Assembly: GCA_017483195.1 (NCBI GenBank) | Contig: JAFULR010000012.1 | Coordinates: 43,700 to 107,699, forward strand | DNA from: Clostridia bacterium | GTDB lineage: Bacteria > Bacillota > Clostridia > Oscillospirales > CAG-272 | DNA: 64,000 nt | Direction of reading: 5' to 3' | Part shown: positions 1 through 9,655 of the stretch, piece after piece | How the letters are laid out: each line of letters opens with the position of its first letter | Position numbering within the stretch: position 1 is the first letter of the stretch | The notes under the pieces: model-generated | Database searches by the model: none | What the model saw: only the letters and a program-made list of their open reading frames with translations | Told to the model about the DNA's origin: nothing | Made by a program: the position numbers and the translations under genes

Positions 1-2
1 AT

Positions 3-2645
3 ATGTACATAACTCTGCCAATTACAACCCCAAATGACAATTCAATTCATTATGAAAGCTTGCGAGCTACCTTGCACAAATTAAAAAAATCTCTCGCCGG
101 CATTCCCTGCGATGAGATCTTTCTAAGCGAAAACCGAAGAGCCGACAACGGGGAGTTAAAATATCTTTCTCAAAACATATGGAATTTTGAAGCATCCGCA
201 TACGATAAGGAGACTTGCGGAGCTATATCGCTATATCTTTGCGATACTCCATATTCAGAATCAGATACAGTATCAAGTATAATCTCAAAAGAAATACAAA
301 ACGGTTCAAGATACTCGGATATAGCCATAATCGTCAGAGACATCGAAAAATATCGTGGAATACTCGATTGCTCCTTATCAAAATACGGAATTCCGTATTT
401 TATGAGCGAAAAGACCGACCTTATGTCCAAGCCCCTTGTTAAATTTCTTTTAGGAGCTCTCAAGATCAAAGAAAACAACTGGAGAGCCGCTGACGTCATA
501 GCGCATCTGAAGTCGGGATTTTGCGACGTTGACACATATGATGCCGATATATTTGAAGAATATATATCGACCTGGAGAATAAACGGAAACCGTTTCTTCG
601 AAGAAAAGTGGACTATGAATCCTGACGGATACTCCGCAATTCTGACAAGCCGCGGTGAAAAAATACTCAAATGTGCAAACGCGGTAAAATCCGCTGTTGT
701 TTCTCCTCTTTCCTTATATTTTACAAAGCTTGATGCTTCTGAGAATGCTAAGGAAATGTGTAGCGCGACATTGGAATTTCTGAAGAATGCCAATGTCACC
801 GAAAAGGTGCGTACGTCCTGCGCAAATCATCTTCACGCAGGTGACAGAAAAAGCGCGGATGAGGATATGAAGCTCTATCATTTGATTCTGAATATCCTTT
901 ATGACCTTTCTAACATCTTCGGCGATAAAAGCTTTACTGTTGAAGAATTCTCGGCAGCCCTTCTTCTTATGTTCTCCGAAAGTGATATAGGCACTATCCC
1001 AACGTCTGCTGACGAAGTTCTCATCGGCTCTGCATCAATGCTCCGAACCGGAAAAATCAAAACAGCCATCGTTATGGGACTCAACGAAGGCGAGTTCCCC
1101 GCATCCATAAAGGACAACGGAATATTCACGGACAGTGACAAGGCAGTTCTTGAGGAGCTTGACCTTTCAATTTCCGCGGATAGCGGTACTAAAACAAGCG
1201 AAGAGCTGTTCTTCCTGTATCGTGCATTGTCATCCTCGCAAAGCAAGTTGGTTTTAACAGCAAGTGCCCTCTCCTCAGACGGAACTTCACAAAGGCAATC
1301 CCTTGTTTTTGACAGAGTGTACAAGCTTTTTCCGACTCTTAAATTGACAAAAGAATCTGATATTCATCCCAAGGATAAGATATGGAATTCAGAAAGCGCA
1401 AAAGAGCATTTTGCCAAGATGAGAGATCAGGACAATACATCCGAAATAGAAGAAATTATCCGTACCTTTAAGGACGGAAATATGATTATCGACAGACTCT
1501 CGATCCCCCTTTCGCAAAAGGACTGCTCCGTGTCTCCCGAAATCGTTAAAAAGATCTTTGGACAACGCCTCTCTCTTACACAGTCAAGGCTTGAAAAATA
1601 CGTTCTTTGCGGATTTGACTATTACTGCTCATACGTTTTGGGGCTTCGCGAAAGCAAGCGAGCTGTATTCCAGCTTAACGATATCGGTACGTTTATACAC
1701 TATATACTCGAATCCTTTATGAAGGAGATAACCAAGGACGGAACCTTGAATCTTTCTCTTTCCAATGATGAGCTGGACTCAATTTTAAGCAAATGCGTAA
1801 AAAATTATCTATTTGAGCTTTTGGGCGAGGATTATGCAATTTCCGGCCGAACAAAGCATCTTTTCCTTAGACTTCACAAGCTTTCTTTTATGATTGCCAA
1901 AAATCTTTTGGACGAATTCAAGGAAAGCGATTTCTTTCCCTCGTATTTCGAGTTGAAGGTTGGCATGGGTGACGGAGGAATAAAGGCTCTCGAGTTTAAG
2001 CTTGATGACGGAAGCACCGTTTCTCTTCGAGGAATAGCCGACAGAATTGACACCTACAAAAAGGACGGAAACGTATATATACGCGTTGTCGATTATAAAA
2101 CCGGAAGCAAGGAATTTTCGTTCGACGATCTGAAGGACGGACTTAATACCCAGCTTCTTATATATCTCTTCTCTATCTGCTATGCTCAAAGCGATGACAA
2201 AAAGGCAGAGCTTGGATGCGATGCCGGAGGCGACCTTATTCCCGCAGGCATTCAGTACCTTTCCTCAAACGCACCCGTTGTATCGGTTGAAAGATTCTGC
2301 GAGGGTGATGAAGTGGAAAAGATGATACAGAATGAGTTTTCCAGAAGTGGTCTCCTTTTAGCTGAAAGTGATATACTCACCGCTATGAACCATAAATTGG
2401 ATGCAAAGATAGTATCCAAAATCAAAAACAATGACGATGGTACACTAACCGGTAAAAATATCGTCAGTGCGGAAGGCTTTGAAGAAATATACTCTATGCT
2501 TGAAGAAACGATAGTTCGTGTTGCCCAAAGCATGCGTGACGGTAAGGCAAATGCCATACCGTTGAAAAAAGGAGAAAATGTTCCCTGCCGTTACTGTAAA
2601 ATGAAATCCGTGTGCAGAGCATCCGTCTGCAAAAGCAAGATATAA
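3..2645 (+). CDS. addB: ATP-dependent nuclease subunit B, 5'-truncated by window edge
   Basis: This is the C-terminal 880 residues of AddB, partner of AddA in the helicase-nuclease that processes double-strand breaks to Chi in Firmicutes. AddB proteins are usually about 1,150 aa, so roughly 270 N-terminal residues lie left of the window; the first in-frame ATG is not a real start. A RecB-type nuclease motif (VVDYKTGSKEF) lies near residue 700. The iron-sulphur ligands typical of AddB are visible: one Cys in LCGFDYYC and a C-x2-C-x5-C group at the C terminus (CRYCKMKSVC). The stop is 11 nt before the addA start, so the two are cotranscribed. Confidence 0.93.
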   Translation: MYITLPITTPNDNSIHYESLRATLHKLKKSLAGIPCDEIFLSENRRADNGELKYLSQNIWNFEASAYDKETCGAISLYLCDTPYSESDTVSSIISKEIQNGSRYSDIAIIVRDIEKYRGILDCSLSKYGIPYFMSEKTDLMSKPLVKFLLGALKIKENNWRAADVIAHLKSGFCDVDTYDADIFEEYISTWRINGNRFFEEKWTMNPDGYSAILTSRGEKILKCANAVKSAVVSPLSLYFTKLDASENAKEMCSATLEFLKNANVTEKVRTSCANHLHAGDRKSADEDMKLYHLILNILYDLSNIFGDKSFTVEEFSAALLLMFSESDIGTIPTSADEVLIGSASMLRTGKIKTAIVMGLNEGEFPASIKDNGIFTDSDKAVLEELDLSISADSGTKTSEELFFLYRALSSSQSKLVLTASALSSDGTSQRQSLVFDRVYKLFPTLKLTKESDIHPKDKIWNSESAKEHFAKMRDQDNTSEIEEIIRTFKDGNMIIDRLSIPLSQKDCSVSPEIVKKIFGQRLSLTQSRLEKYVLCGFDYYCSYVLGLRESKRAVFQLNDIGTFIHYILESFMKEITKDGTLNLSLSNDELDSILSKCVKNYLFELLGEDYAISGRTKHLFLRLHKLSFMIAKNLLDEFKESDFFPSYFELKVGMGDGGIKALEFKLDDGSTVSLRGIADRIDTYKKDGNVYIRVVDYKTGSKEFSFDDLKDGLNTQLLIYLFSICYAQSDDKKAELGCDAGGDLIPAGIQYLSSNAPVVSVERFCEGDEVEKMIQNEFSRSGLLLAESDILTAMNHKLDAKIVSKIKNNDDGTLTGKNIVSAEGFEEIYSMLEETIVRVAQSMRDGKANAIPLKKGENVPCRYCKMKSVCRASVCKSKI

Positions 2646-2656
2646 GGAGGTGTGAC

Positions 2657-5600
2657 ATGAGCAAGAATTGGACTCAAAAGCAAAAGCAAGCGATAGATAC
2701 TCGCGGTAAAACTCTGCTCGTTTCCGCCGCCGCAGGCTCCGGCAAAACTGCAACTCTTACGGAGAGGATCGTAAGAAGGCTCACGGACGAGCAAAATCCC
2801 GCGAATATTACGAGAATGCTTATAGTTACCTTCACTCGTCTTTCCGCGGCGGATCTTAAACGAAAAATATCAAATGCTATTTCTGAGGAGCTTTCTAAAA
2901 ATCCCACAAGCAGATATCTTTCCAAGCAGCTCGTTCTTCTTGAAAGCGCAAATATTTGTACTATAGATTCCTTTTATCTCGATATAGTACGCTCTAATTT
3001 TTCAACTCTTTCTCTGCCCTCGAACTTCCGACTTGCGGACGAGGGAGAAATGGCGCTCTTGTGCAAGGAGATAATGGACGAGATCATAGAAAAGCATTAC
3101 TCTGCCAAGGACGAGGACGGATTTTTGTCCTTCGTTGAAAACTTTACCACCGCAAGACAAAGCGACTCTCTTGCGGAGGTATTTCTGAACGTTTACAAAA
3201 AGCTCTCTTCAAGAGTGGAAGGTTCAAAAGCTCTGCTGTTGCTCGCAAACGATCTTAAAAGCGAAGCTGATCGCGATTTTTTTGAATCTCGACATGGAAA
3301 AATCATAAAAGATCATTTAATCAGCGGAGCAAATTACTATTACGGCGCCTTAAGCAAATGCTGTGATTTGATCGCAGCCGAAGAAAATGCTTCTCGGGCT
3401 TACCTTGCAGCTTTTTCTTATGAAAAAGACTTTTTCGTGCGTTTCCGGAATGCACTTAAGGATAACAGCTATACCTTAGCAAGAGATATTCTGAATTCCT
3501 TTAATAAGCAAAAGCTGGGCGCTCTTAAAAAGGAATACCAAACCTCCGACATATTGCTTTGCAAGGCTATACGGGACGAGTATTCCAAATTTATAAAGAC
3601 TGCGACTGAAAAATATTTTTCGTTTGAGCAAGAGCAGATAGGAGAAACCATGCTTAAAACGAGCGAGATACTTTTATCCCTCTACCAAGTGCTTGATGAA
3701 TTTGAAAAATCTGCGCTTGAAGAAAAGAAAAAAAGACGCGCCTTTGACTTTGACGATATAAGGCGGTTTGCTTATGAGCTTCTCACAAACGAGAACGGAG
3801 ACGCAAGCGATATCGCGCTTTCCTACAAGAATCAATTTGATGAAATATACATCGATGAGTACCAGGACGTCGATGCTATGCAGGATAGGATATTCTCCCT
3901 TATCGCAAAAGAAAACAACCGTTTTATGGTTGGAGATATAAAGCAAAGCATTTATAGCTTCCGCGGTGCCGATACGGATGTTTTTGCGGGATATAAAAAA
4001 TCTTTCCCACCACTTGATGAAGCAGAGAATTCAGATAACGCGCTTATATTTATGTCAAACAATTTCCGTTGCGACGAAAATGTTATCGGCTTTACTAACA
4101 AAGTATTTTCATTCCTTTTTGGAAATTGCGGAGAGAGTATAGAGTACACCCGCGAGGATGATCTTATTTTTTCCAAGGTTGAGGAAGGCAGGACGCTTCC
4201 CTCACCTAAAGTAAATATAACGGTTATTACCGCTGACGAAAAGGAAAGCGATGACGCTGAAGGGATTGAAAAATCGGATATCAATCCCGAGGCTTTATGG
4301 ATTTCAGCCGAGATAGAGCGGCTTATCAAGCACGAAAAGAATGCAGACGGAACACCTATTGAACCGCGTGATATAGCCATCCTTATGAGATCCACCACTC
4401 CGGCTGCAGACATTACTAAAGCCCTCGATTTGCGAGGAATACCCTGCTCTGACAATTCAAAATACGATCTTTTTGAAACCCCGGATGTTCTTTTGACTCT
4501 TTCTCTTCTTTCGGCAATAGACAATCCGCACAGGGATATCCCTCTTGCGGCAACTCTTTATTCACCGTTGTTTGCATACACCATGGACGAGCTTATTGAG
4601 ATCAGAACCTCATCAAGCCCCGAAGCATCACTTTTTGAAGCCCTTAGAGATTATTCAGGAGAATACGACTCGGTAAGATCTAAAAATGCATATTTCATCG
4701 AAAAGCTTAACGAGTATAGATACATAGCTCTAAGCACTCCGATAGATAAGCTGTTAAATCACATATACCGTGATCTTGATATGCTTTCTCTTGAAAGCAC
4801 AAACTCCCAAAATCTCACTCGCCTTTATGAAATGGCGCGAAGATTTGAAGCGGGCTCGTTCAAGGGACTCAATAATTTTATATCCTATATCAACGAGCTT
4901 ATAGAAAACAAAAAGGTGCCCTCACTTACGAATGAGGACACCGATGCCAATGCGGTAAAGCTCATTACCGCGCATAAATCAAAGGGACTTGAATTTCCCG
5001 TTTGCTTTATTTGCAATACTCAAAGCTCATTTAATCTTGAGGACACAAAGCCCAATCTACTCTATAACTCCCGCGCGGGAATTGCTTTGAAGTTAGCTCT
5101 TGAGGGTGGAATGGCTCGTCTGAACACTCCGATGCGAGAAGCGGTTGCGCTTCAGATACAGAACGCGCAGATCGAAGAGGAAATGCGAATTCTTTACGTT
5201 GCTCTGACTCGCGCAAGAGAAAGGCTCTATATCACCGCGCACACTCGCTCACGCCTCGAAAAGCTTGAGGAAGACTCCCTGCTTTGCTCGTCTTATGCAA
5301 GTGATTTTAAGGTGAAAAAGTGCAGAAATTGGCTGTCTATGATACTCGCAGCAATTTATCCGTTAACGGATGGAGAGTCCTATACATTCACAGCGCTTGA
5401 AAAGGATGCTATGAAAATTACGGACTCTGTAAGAAATTCGCAAGATCTCACAGACACAAATTCATTTGCAATAACGCACAGCGATATCGACGAGTTAAAG
5501 CAAAGACTTAAATTTTCTTATAAGTACAGTCATCTTAACAAGCTTCCCGCCAAGCTCTCGGTATCAAGACTCACTCCAACGGTTCTCGACGATATCGACG

Positions 5601-6232
5601 AGGATGCCGCAACGCTTGAAAGCTTTGATGAAGCAAAAATCCTTGAGATTGAAGAGTTCTTCGAAAGCAAATCGAAGATAAGCGGAGCGGACAGAGGTAC
5701 TGCTACACACTTATTCTTACAGTTCTGCGATTTTGAACACGCGGAAAAGCACGGCGCAAGAGAGGAGCTTTCACGCCTTGTTGAAAAAAGATTCATCGCG
5801 CCACAGGTTGCGGAGCTTATCAATATATCTCAGATCGAAAAATTCTTTGATAGCGATTTTTACAAGCTCTTTAAGGGTGCAAAGCGAACATATCGCGAGC
5901 AGAGATTTAATATCCTGCTCCCTGCCTCGCACTTTACTCAGGACGAGGATTTCAAAAATGAGATCGAGCAGGAAGAAATACTTGTTCAAGGTGTTATAGA
6001 CCTTTTCTTTGAGGACGAAAACGGAAATATAATCCTTTGTGACTACAAGACCGATCACCTCACAAATGAAGAATTGAAGGATGCGATGCTTGTGGCAGAA
6101 AAAATGAAGGCGCGCCACGGAAAGCAGCTCGAATATTACGCAATGGCAGTCGAGCGTCTTATCGGCAGACCGCCGCAAAAGATTTTCATCTACTCACTCC
6201 CCTTGGGCGAGGCGGTAGAAATCAAACTATAA
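2657..6232 (+). CDS. addA: ATP-dependent helicase/nuclease subunit A
   Basis: AddA is the 3'-5' SF1A (UvrD-like) helicase and nuclease subunit of AddAB. The 1,191-aa protein has Walker A (AAAGSGKT, about residue 24), the helicase motif II region DEYQDVD, motif V HKSKGLEFP, motif VI ALTRARERLY and a C-terminal RecB-family nuclease motif LCDYKTDHL. Length matches the family. I chose the ATG at 2657, behind AAGGAGG; an in-frame ATG at 2612 lies inside addB and has no ribosome binding site. It ends just before a bidirectional terminator shared with typA. Confidence 0.95.
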   Translation: MSKNWTQKQKQAIDTRGKTLLVSAAAGSGKTATLTERIVRRLTDEQNPANITRMLIVTFTRLSAADLKRKISNAISEELSKNPTSRYLSKQLVLLESANICTIDSFYLDIVRSNFSTLSLPSNFRLADEGEMALLCKEIMDEIIEKHYSAKDEDGFLSFVENFTTARQSDSLAEVFLNVYKKLSSRVEGSKALLLLANDLKSEADRDFFESRHGKIIKDHLISGANYYYGALSKCCDLIAAEENASRAYLAAFSYEKDFFVRFRNALKDNSYTLARDILNSFNKQKLGALKKEYQTSDILLCKAIRDEYSKFIKTATEKYFSFEQEQIGETMLKTSEILLSLYQVLDEFEKSALEEKKKRRAFDFDDIRRFAYELLTNENGDASDIALSYKNQFDEIYIDEYQDVDAMQDRIFSLIAKENNRFMVGDIKQSIYSFRGADTDVFAGYKKSFPPLDEAENSDNALIFMSNNFRCDENVIGFTNKVFSFLFGNCGESIEYTREDDLIFSKVEEGRTLPSPKVNITVITADEKESDDAEGIEKSDINPEALWISAEIERLIKHEKNADGTPIEPRDIAILMRSTTPAADITKALDLRGIPCSDNSKYDLFETPDVLLTLSLLSAIDNPHRDIPLAATLYSPLFAYTMDELIEIRTSSSPEASLFEALRDYSGEYDSVRSKNAYFIEKLNEYRYIALSTPIDKLLNHIYRDLDMLSLESTNSQNLTRLYEMARRFEAGSFKGLNNFISYINELIENKKVPSLTNEDTDANAVKLITAHKSKGLEFPVCFICNTQSSFNLEDTKPNLLYNSRAGIALKLALEGGMARLNTPMREAVALQIQNAQIEEEMRILYVALTRARERLYITAHTRSRLEKLEEDSLLCSSYASDFKVKKCRNWLSMILAAIYPLTDGESYTFTALEKDAMKITDSVRNSQDLTDTNSFAITHSDIDELKQRLKFSYKYSHLNKLPAKLSVSRLTPTVLDDIDEDAATLESFDEAKILEIEEFFESKSKISGADRGTATHLFLQFCDFEHAEKHGAREELSRLVEKRFIAPQVAELINISQIEKFFDSDFYKLFKGAKRTYREQRFNILLPASHFTQDEDFKNEIEQEEILVQGVIDLFFEDENGNIILCDYKTDHLTNEELKDAMLVAEKMKARHGKQLEYYAMAVERLIGRPPQKIFIYSLPLGEAVEIKL

Positions 6233-6234
6233 AC

Positions 6235-6269
6235 AAAAAAGCACGGCATTGCCGTGCTTTTGCTTTTTT
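6235..6269. terminator. Bidirectional terminator between addA and typA
   Basis: A perfect hairpin (GCACGGC-AT-GCCGTGC, 6241-6257) is flanked by an A-run on the left and a T-run on the right, so it can terminate addA rightwards and typA leftwards. The typA stop codon sits on its right edge. Confidence 0.85.
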
Positions 6270-8109
6270 ATTTAATATCAACGATTCCGCGTCTTGCTCT
6301 CATCTGAGCCTTCATACGAAGCTCGGTGTTGAGGATCTTTTTGCGAAGTCTTATTGACTTTGGAGTTACCTCAATAAGCTCGTCGTCATTGATGTACTCG
6401 ATCGCTTCCTCAAGGGAGAAGATCTGAGGAGGTGTCAAAAGGAGCTTTTCGTCAGCGCCCGTCGAACGAATTGCGGTAAGATGCTTTTCCTTGCAGGGAT
6501 TAACTGCAATATCATCGTTCTTGGGATTCTCACCAATGATCATACCCTCGTAAACCTTGGTCTGAGGTCCAACGAAAAGACGTCCTCTTTCCTGTGTGTT
6601 GTAAAGACCGTATCTCGTTGTTTCGCCGTTTTCACTTGCAATAAGGCAACCGGTAAATCTCATAGTTACCTCACCCTTATAGGGCTGATATCCGTCGAAA
6701 AGCGTATTGATAAGTCCCTCACCGCGCGTATCGGTAAGGAATTCGGAGCGATAACCGAAGAGGCAACGCGAAGGAATTGAATATTCAACCCTCATTCTGT
6801 TACCGAGCGGGATCATCTCAATAAGGTCTCCCTTACGTCTGCCAAGCTTTTCAATTACCGAGCCAACGTAATCGGTGGGAACGTCAAGCGTAACTCTTTC
6901 CATGGGCTCGCACTTAACGCCGTCAATTTCCTTATAAAGGACTCTGGGGTTGGAGCACATAAGCTCAAAGCCCTCGCGGCGCATATTTTCGATAAGTATT
7001 GAAAGGTGCATCTCTCCTCTGCCCGCAACCTTGAAGGAGTCGGTCGTATCTCCGTCGCTAACACGGAGAGATACGTCCTTAAGAAGCTCGCGGTAAAGTC
7101 TGTCACGGATCTGACGGCTTGTTACGAATTTACCCTCCTGACCTGCAAGTGGGCTATCGTTTACGGCGAATGTCATTTCCATAGTGGGCTCACTAACCTT
7201 AACGAACTCAAGGGGCTCGATGCAGGTAGTTGATGTAATTGTGTCGCCAATTGTGATATTCTCGGCTCCGGAGAAGCATACTATATCACCGATCTTAGCA
7301 TTTTCCACCTGTACTCTGCCAAGACCGTTTATCTGATAAAGAGAAATGATCTTCGCTCTCTTGGGAGCAGCCTTGGAGTGGAAGTTAGATATCATAACCT
7401 CCTGTCCCTGCTTGATAACGCCTCTTTCAACGCGTCCGATACCGATTCGTCCAACGAAATCGTTATAGTCGATAGAAGAAATAAGAAGCTGAAGGTCGCC
7501 CTCCTCGTCGCCCTCGGGAGCAGGAATATAATCAAGTATCTTATTAAACAAAGGCTTTAAGTCGGTGCCCTGCTTGTCCATATCCTCGCTTGCAGTACCT
7601 GCTCTGCCCGAGCAGAAAAGCATGGGAGAATCAAGCTGCTCGTCGTTTGCACCAAGGTCGATCAACAACTCAAGAACCTCGTCGATAACCTCGGAAATTC
7701 TCGCATCGGGCTTATCAATCTTATTTACAACAACGATAACTCTGTGGTTAAGCTCAAGTGCTCTCTGAAGAACGAAGCGTGTCTGAGGCATAGGACCCTC
7801 TGCAGCATCAACAAGCAAAATAACACCGTTTACCATTTTGAGAATACGCTCAACCTCGCCGCCGAAATCCGCGTGTCCGGGGGTGTCTATAATATTTATC
7901 TTAACTCCGTTGTAATTTACTGCCGTATTCTTTGCAAGAATAGTAATACCTCTCTCACGCTCAAGATCGTTAGAGTCCATTACTCTCTCCTCGGTAGCCT
8001 GATTTTCACGGTAGATGCCGCCCTGCTTCAAAAGCTGGTCAACAAGTGTTGTTTTACCGTGGTCAACGTGCGCAATAATTGCAATATTTCTTAAATCTTC
8101 TCTTACCAC
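6268..8109 (-). CDS. typA: Ribosome-associated GTPase TypA/BipA
   Basis: This 613-aa translational GTPase has the EF-G-like order of domains. Near the N terminus are G1 AHVDHGKTT (residues 13-21), the G3 motif [14 protein letters not shown] and G4 NKIDKPDAR, followed by domain II and the TypA-specific C-terminal domain. BipA binds ribosomes and supports 50S assembly and stress growth. The start is a GTG at 8109, preceded by a strong GGAGG eight bases upstream; no better ATG exists upstream. Monocistronic, with a -10 box at 8148-8153. Confidence 0.96.
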   Translation of the reverse strand: MVREDLRNIAIIAHVDHGKTTLVDQLLKQGGIYRENQATEERVMDSNDLERERGITILAKNTAVNYNGVKINIIDTPGHADFGGEVERILKMVNGVILLVDAAEGPMPQTRFVLQRALELNHRVIVVVNKIDKPDARISEVIDEVLELLIDLGANDEQLDSPMLFCSGRAGTASEDMDKQGTDLKPLFNKILDYIPAPEGDEEGDLQLLISSIDYNDFVGRIGIGRVERGVIKQGQEVMISNFHSKAAPKRAKIISLYQINGLGRVQVENAKIGDIVCFSGAENITIGDTITSTTCIEPLEFVKVSEPTMEMTFAVNDSPLAGQEGKFVTSRQIRDRLYRELLKDVSLRVSDGDTTDSFKVAGRGEMHLSILIENMRREGFELMCSNPRVLYKEIDGVKCEPMERVTLDVPTDYVGSVIEKLGRRKGDLIEMIPLGNRMRVEYSIPSRCLFGYRSEFLTDTRGEGLINTLFDGYQPYKGEVTMRFTGCLIASENGETTRYGLYNTQERGRLFVGPQTKVYEGMIIGENPKNDDIAVNPCKEKHLTAIRSTGADEKLLLTPPQIFSLEEAIEYINDDELIEVTPKSIRLRKKILNTELRMKAQMRARRGIVDIK

Positions 8110-8147
8110 TTTATGCCTCCGTATATTAATAAAAAATTCACCAATCT

Positions 8148-8153
8148 ATTATA
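8148..8153 (-). promoter_or_regulatory. Putative -10 box for typA
   Basis: Reading leftwards, a TGATATAAT extended -10 sits about 40 bp before the GTG of typA. The -35 at 17 bp spacing is poor, so only the -10 is reported. Confidence 0.5.
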
Positions 8154-8242
8154 TCACTTTTTTGCTAAATATAATATAGTAAAAATTACGGAATTTTTGA
8201 CATTTTTGAATATTTTTTTGTACTCTTTGACAGTTTTTTTAT

Positions 8243-8271
8243 TTGACATATAGGTGAAAATATGTTATAAT
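8243..8271 (+). promoter_or_regulatory. Sigma-A promoter for HAD/PAP2 genes
   Basis: TTGACA (8243-8248), a 17-bp spacer and TATAAT (8266-8271) form a full-consensus promoter about 35 bp before the HAD gene start. A second TTGACA at 8227-8232 has no well-spaced -10. Confidence 0.85.
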
Positions 8272-8306
8272 ATCTTATATTTAATACTTTGTGAAAGGAT
8301 AACTCT

Positions 8307-8969
8307 ATGCGTTCTTACATAAAAGCATTGATATTTGATCTTGACGGCACACTTGCAGACACTATTCCCGCAATAGCCGAGGCAGTAAATATGGCTCTTG
8401 ACTCGCTTGGATTTCCGAAAAGGAGTGAAGCGGAGATAAGAAGCTTCATCGGTAAAGGCCCACGCCACCTTATGAGTGAGGCTTTACCAAGGGAGGCAAG
8501 AGAAAGCGACCCCTTGCTCGTTGACCGCGCTCTTAAGCTCTATGACGGCACATATGCAAAAACTTATATGCACACCAACAGACTTTATGACGGAATGGAG
8601 GAGGCTGTGCTTGAGCTTGCAAAATATTATAAAATAGCCGTACTGTCAAACAAGCAGGATCAATACGTAAAAGCTCTTGTTGATCAACTTTTGCCTGCGG
8701 GAATATGCAAATTCGCTCTTGGTACAGTAAACGGTGTTCCGGCAAAGCCCGAGCCAGGCACAGCCCTAAGGCTTGCCGAGCTGCTTGGCGTTTCTCCTCA
8801 CGACTGTATGCTCATTGGGGATAGTGAAATAGATATCCTTACCGCGGAAAATGCAGAATTTGATATTTTGTCCGTAAGCTGGGGATACTCATCAAAAAAT
8901 AAGCTCATTTTCAAGGGGGCGCAGGATATAGTAGATACACCCGATGAGCTGCTTGAATATTTTAAATAG
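8307..8969 (+). CDS. HAD-family phosphatase, phosphoglycolate phosphatase-like
   Basis: A 220-aa class IA haloacid dehalogenase-type hydrolase. Motif I is DLDGTLADT (nucleophile and general acid Asp), motif II is the Ser of VLSNKQ, a Lys follows in the PAKPEPG segment (motif III), and motif IV is GDSEIDILTA. The helical cap lies between motifs I and II, as in Gph/PpaX. The substrate could be 2-phosphoglycolate or another small phosphomonoester; the sequence does not decide. Start behind GAAAGGAT. The PAP2 gene follows after 14 nt, so the two are probably cotranscribed. Confidence 0.85.
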   Translation: MRSYIKALIFDLDGTLADTIPAIAEAVNMALDSLGFPKRSEAEIRSFIGKGPRHLMSEALPREARESDPLLVDRALKLYDGTYAKTYMHTNRLYDGMEEAVLELAKYYKIAVLSNKQDQYVKALVDQLLPAGICKFALGTVNGVPAKPEPGTALRLAELLGVSPHDCMLIGDSEIDILTAENAEFDILSVSWGYSSKNKLIFKGAQDIVDTPDELLEYFK

Positions 8970-8983
8970 AAAGGATCGATTTT

Positions 8984-9619
8984 ATGCTTGAAACTAACGA
9001 AAAACAAACTAAAACACTCAAAATCATAAGAAATTCTCTTCTTGTGGTAATCTTGGGATTGGTATTGTGGGCTCTTGACTTCAATATTCTATTCTGGATA
9101 CAGAACCTTATTCGAAATGACGTTTTTGACGTAATAATTCCCTTTTATACCTCTCTCGGTGAGGACGGTATAATCTGGATAGCTTTTGGATTGATCCTTC
9201 TTATTCCCAAAAAGTACAGAAAAACGGGCGTTATGGTGCTTGCGGCTCTGCTTGTAATGCTTGTGGTAAACAATATCGTGCTGAAAAATCTTATCGCGCG
9301 TCCGCGCCCCTGCTGGACTTATCCCGAAATGGTTCAGCTTGTACATAATCCCTCATCCTATTCCTTCCCCTCCGGTCACACAACCTCAGCGTTTGCGGTT
9401 GCGTTCACCGTATTCTCGCAACACAAAAAGCTTGGTAAGGTAATTATCGTTATGGCTGCCATAATGGCTTTCACAAGACTTTACGTTTTCGTTCATTTCC
9501 CCACCGATATTTACGGAGGCATTTTAGTCGCCGCAGCCATAACAACGTTCGTTTGCTTTATGGAAAAGAAGATTTCTCCAAGAATTACGGAGTTTTTACA
9601 GAAAAGAACCAATAAATAA
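8984..9619 (+). CDS. PAP2-family membrane phosphatase
   Basis: A 211-aa integral membrane protein with about five or six hydrophobic helices. The three-part phosphatidic acid phosphatase signature is complete: K-x6-RP (KNLIARPRP), PSGH (PSGHTTSAF) and R-x5-H-x3-D (RLYVFVHFPTD). Family members dephosphorylate undecaprenyl diphosphate, phosphatidic acid or phosphatidylglycerol phosphate on the outer face of the membrane. The HAD phosphatase just upstream is probably in the same transcript. The exact lipid substrate cannot be read from the sequence. Confidence 0.85.
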   Translation: MLETNEKQTKTLKIIRNSLLVVILGLVLWALDFNILFWIQNLIRNDVFDVIIPFYTSLGEDGIIWIAFGLILLIPKKYRKTGVMVLAALLVMLVVNNIVLKNLIARPRPCWTYPEMVQLVHNPSSYSFPSGHTTSAFAVAFTVFSQHKKLGKVIIVMAAIMAFTRLYVFVHFPTDIYGGILVAAAITTFVCFMEKKISPRITEFLQKRTNK

Positions 9620-9623
9620 CAAA

Positions 9624-9655
9624 AAATCCTGACCTTGCGGTCAGGATTTTTATTT
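9624..9655. terminator. Bidirectional terminator
   Basis: AATCCTGACC-TTGC-GGTCAGGATT hairpin with A-run and T-run flanks, serving the PAP2 gene rightwards and the fusion kinase gene leftwards, whose stop overlaps its edge. Confidence 0.85.

Noticed and set aside
5530..6178. Reading frames on the minus strand over the 3' end of addA
   Set aside because: They run against addA, have no RBS and show no family similarity.
8227..8232. Second TTGACA upstream of the HAD gene
   Set aside because: No -10 at 16-18 bp spacing; the hexamer at 8243 fits better.
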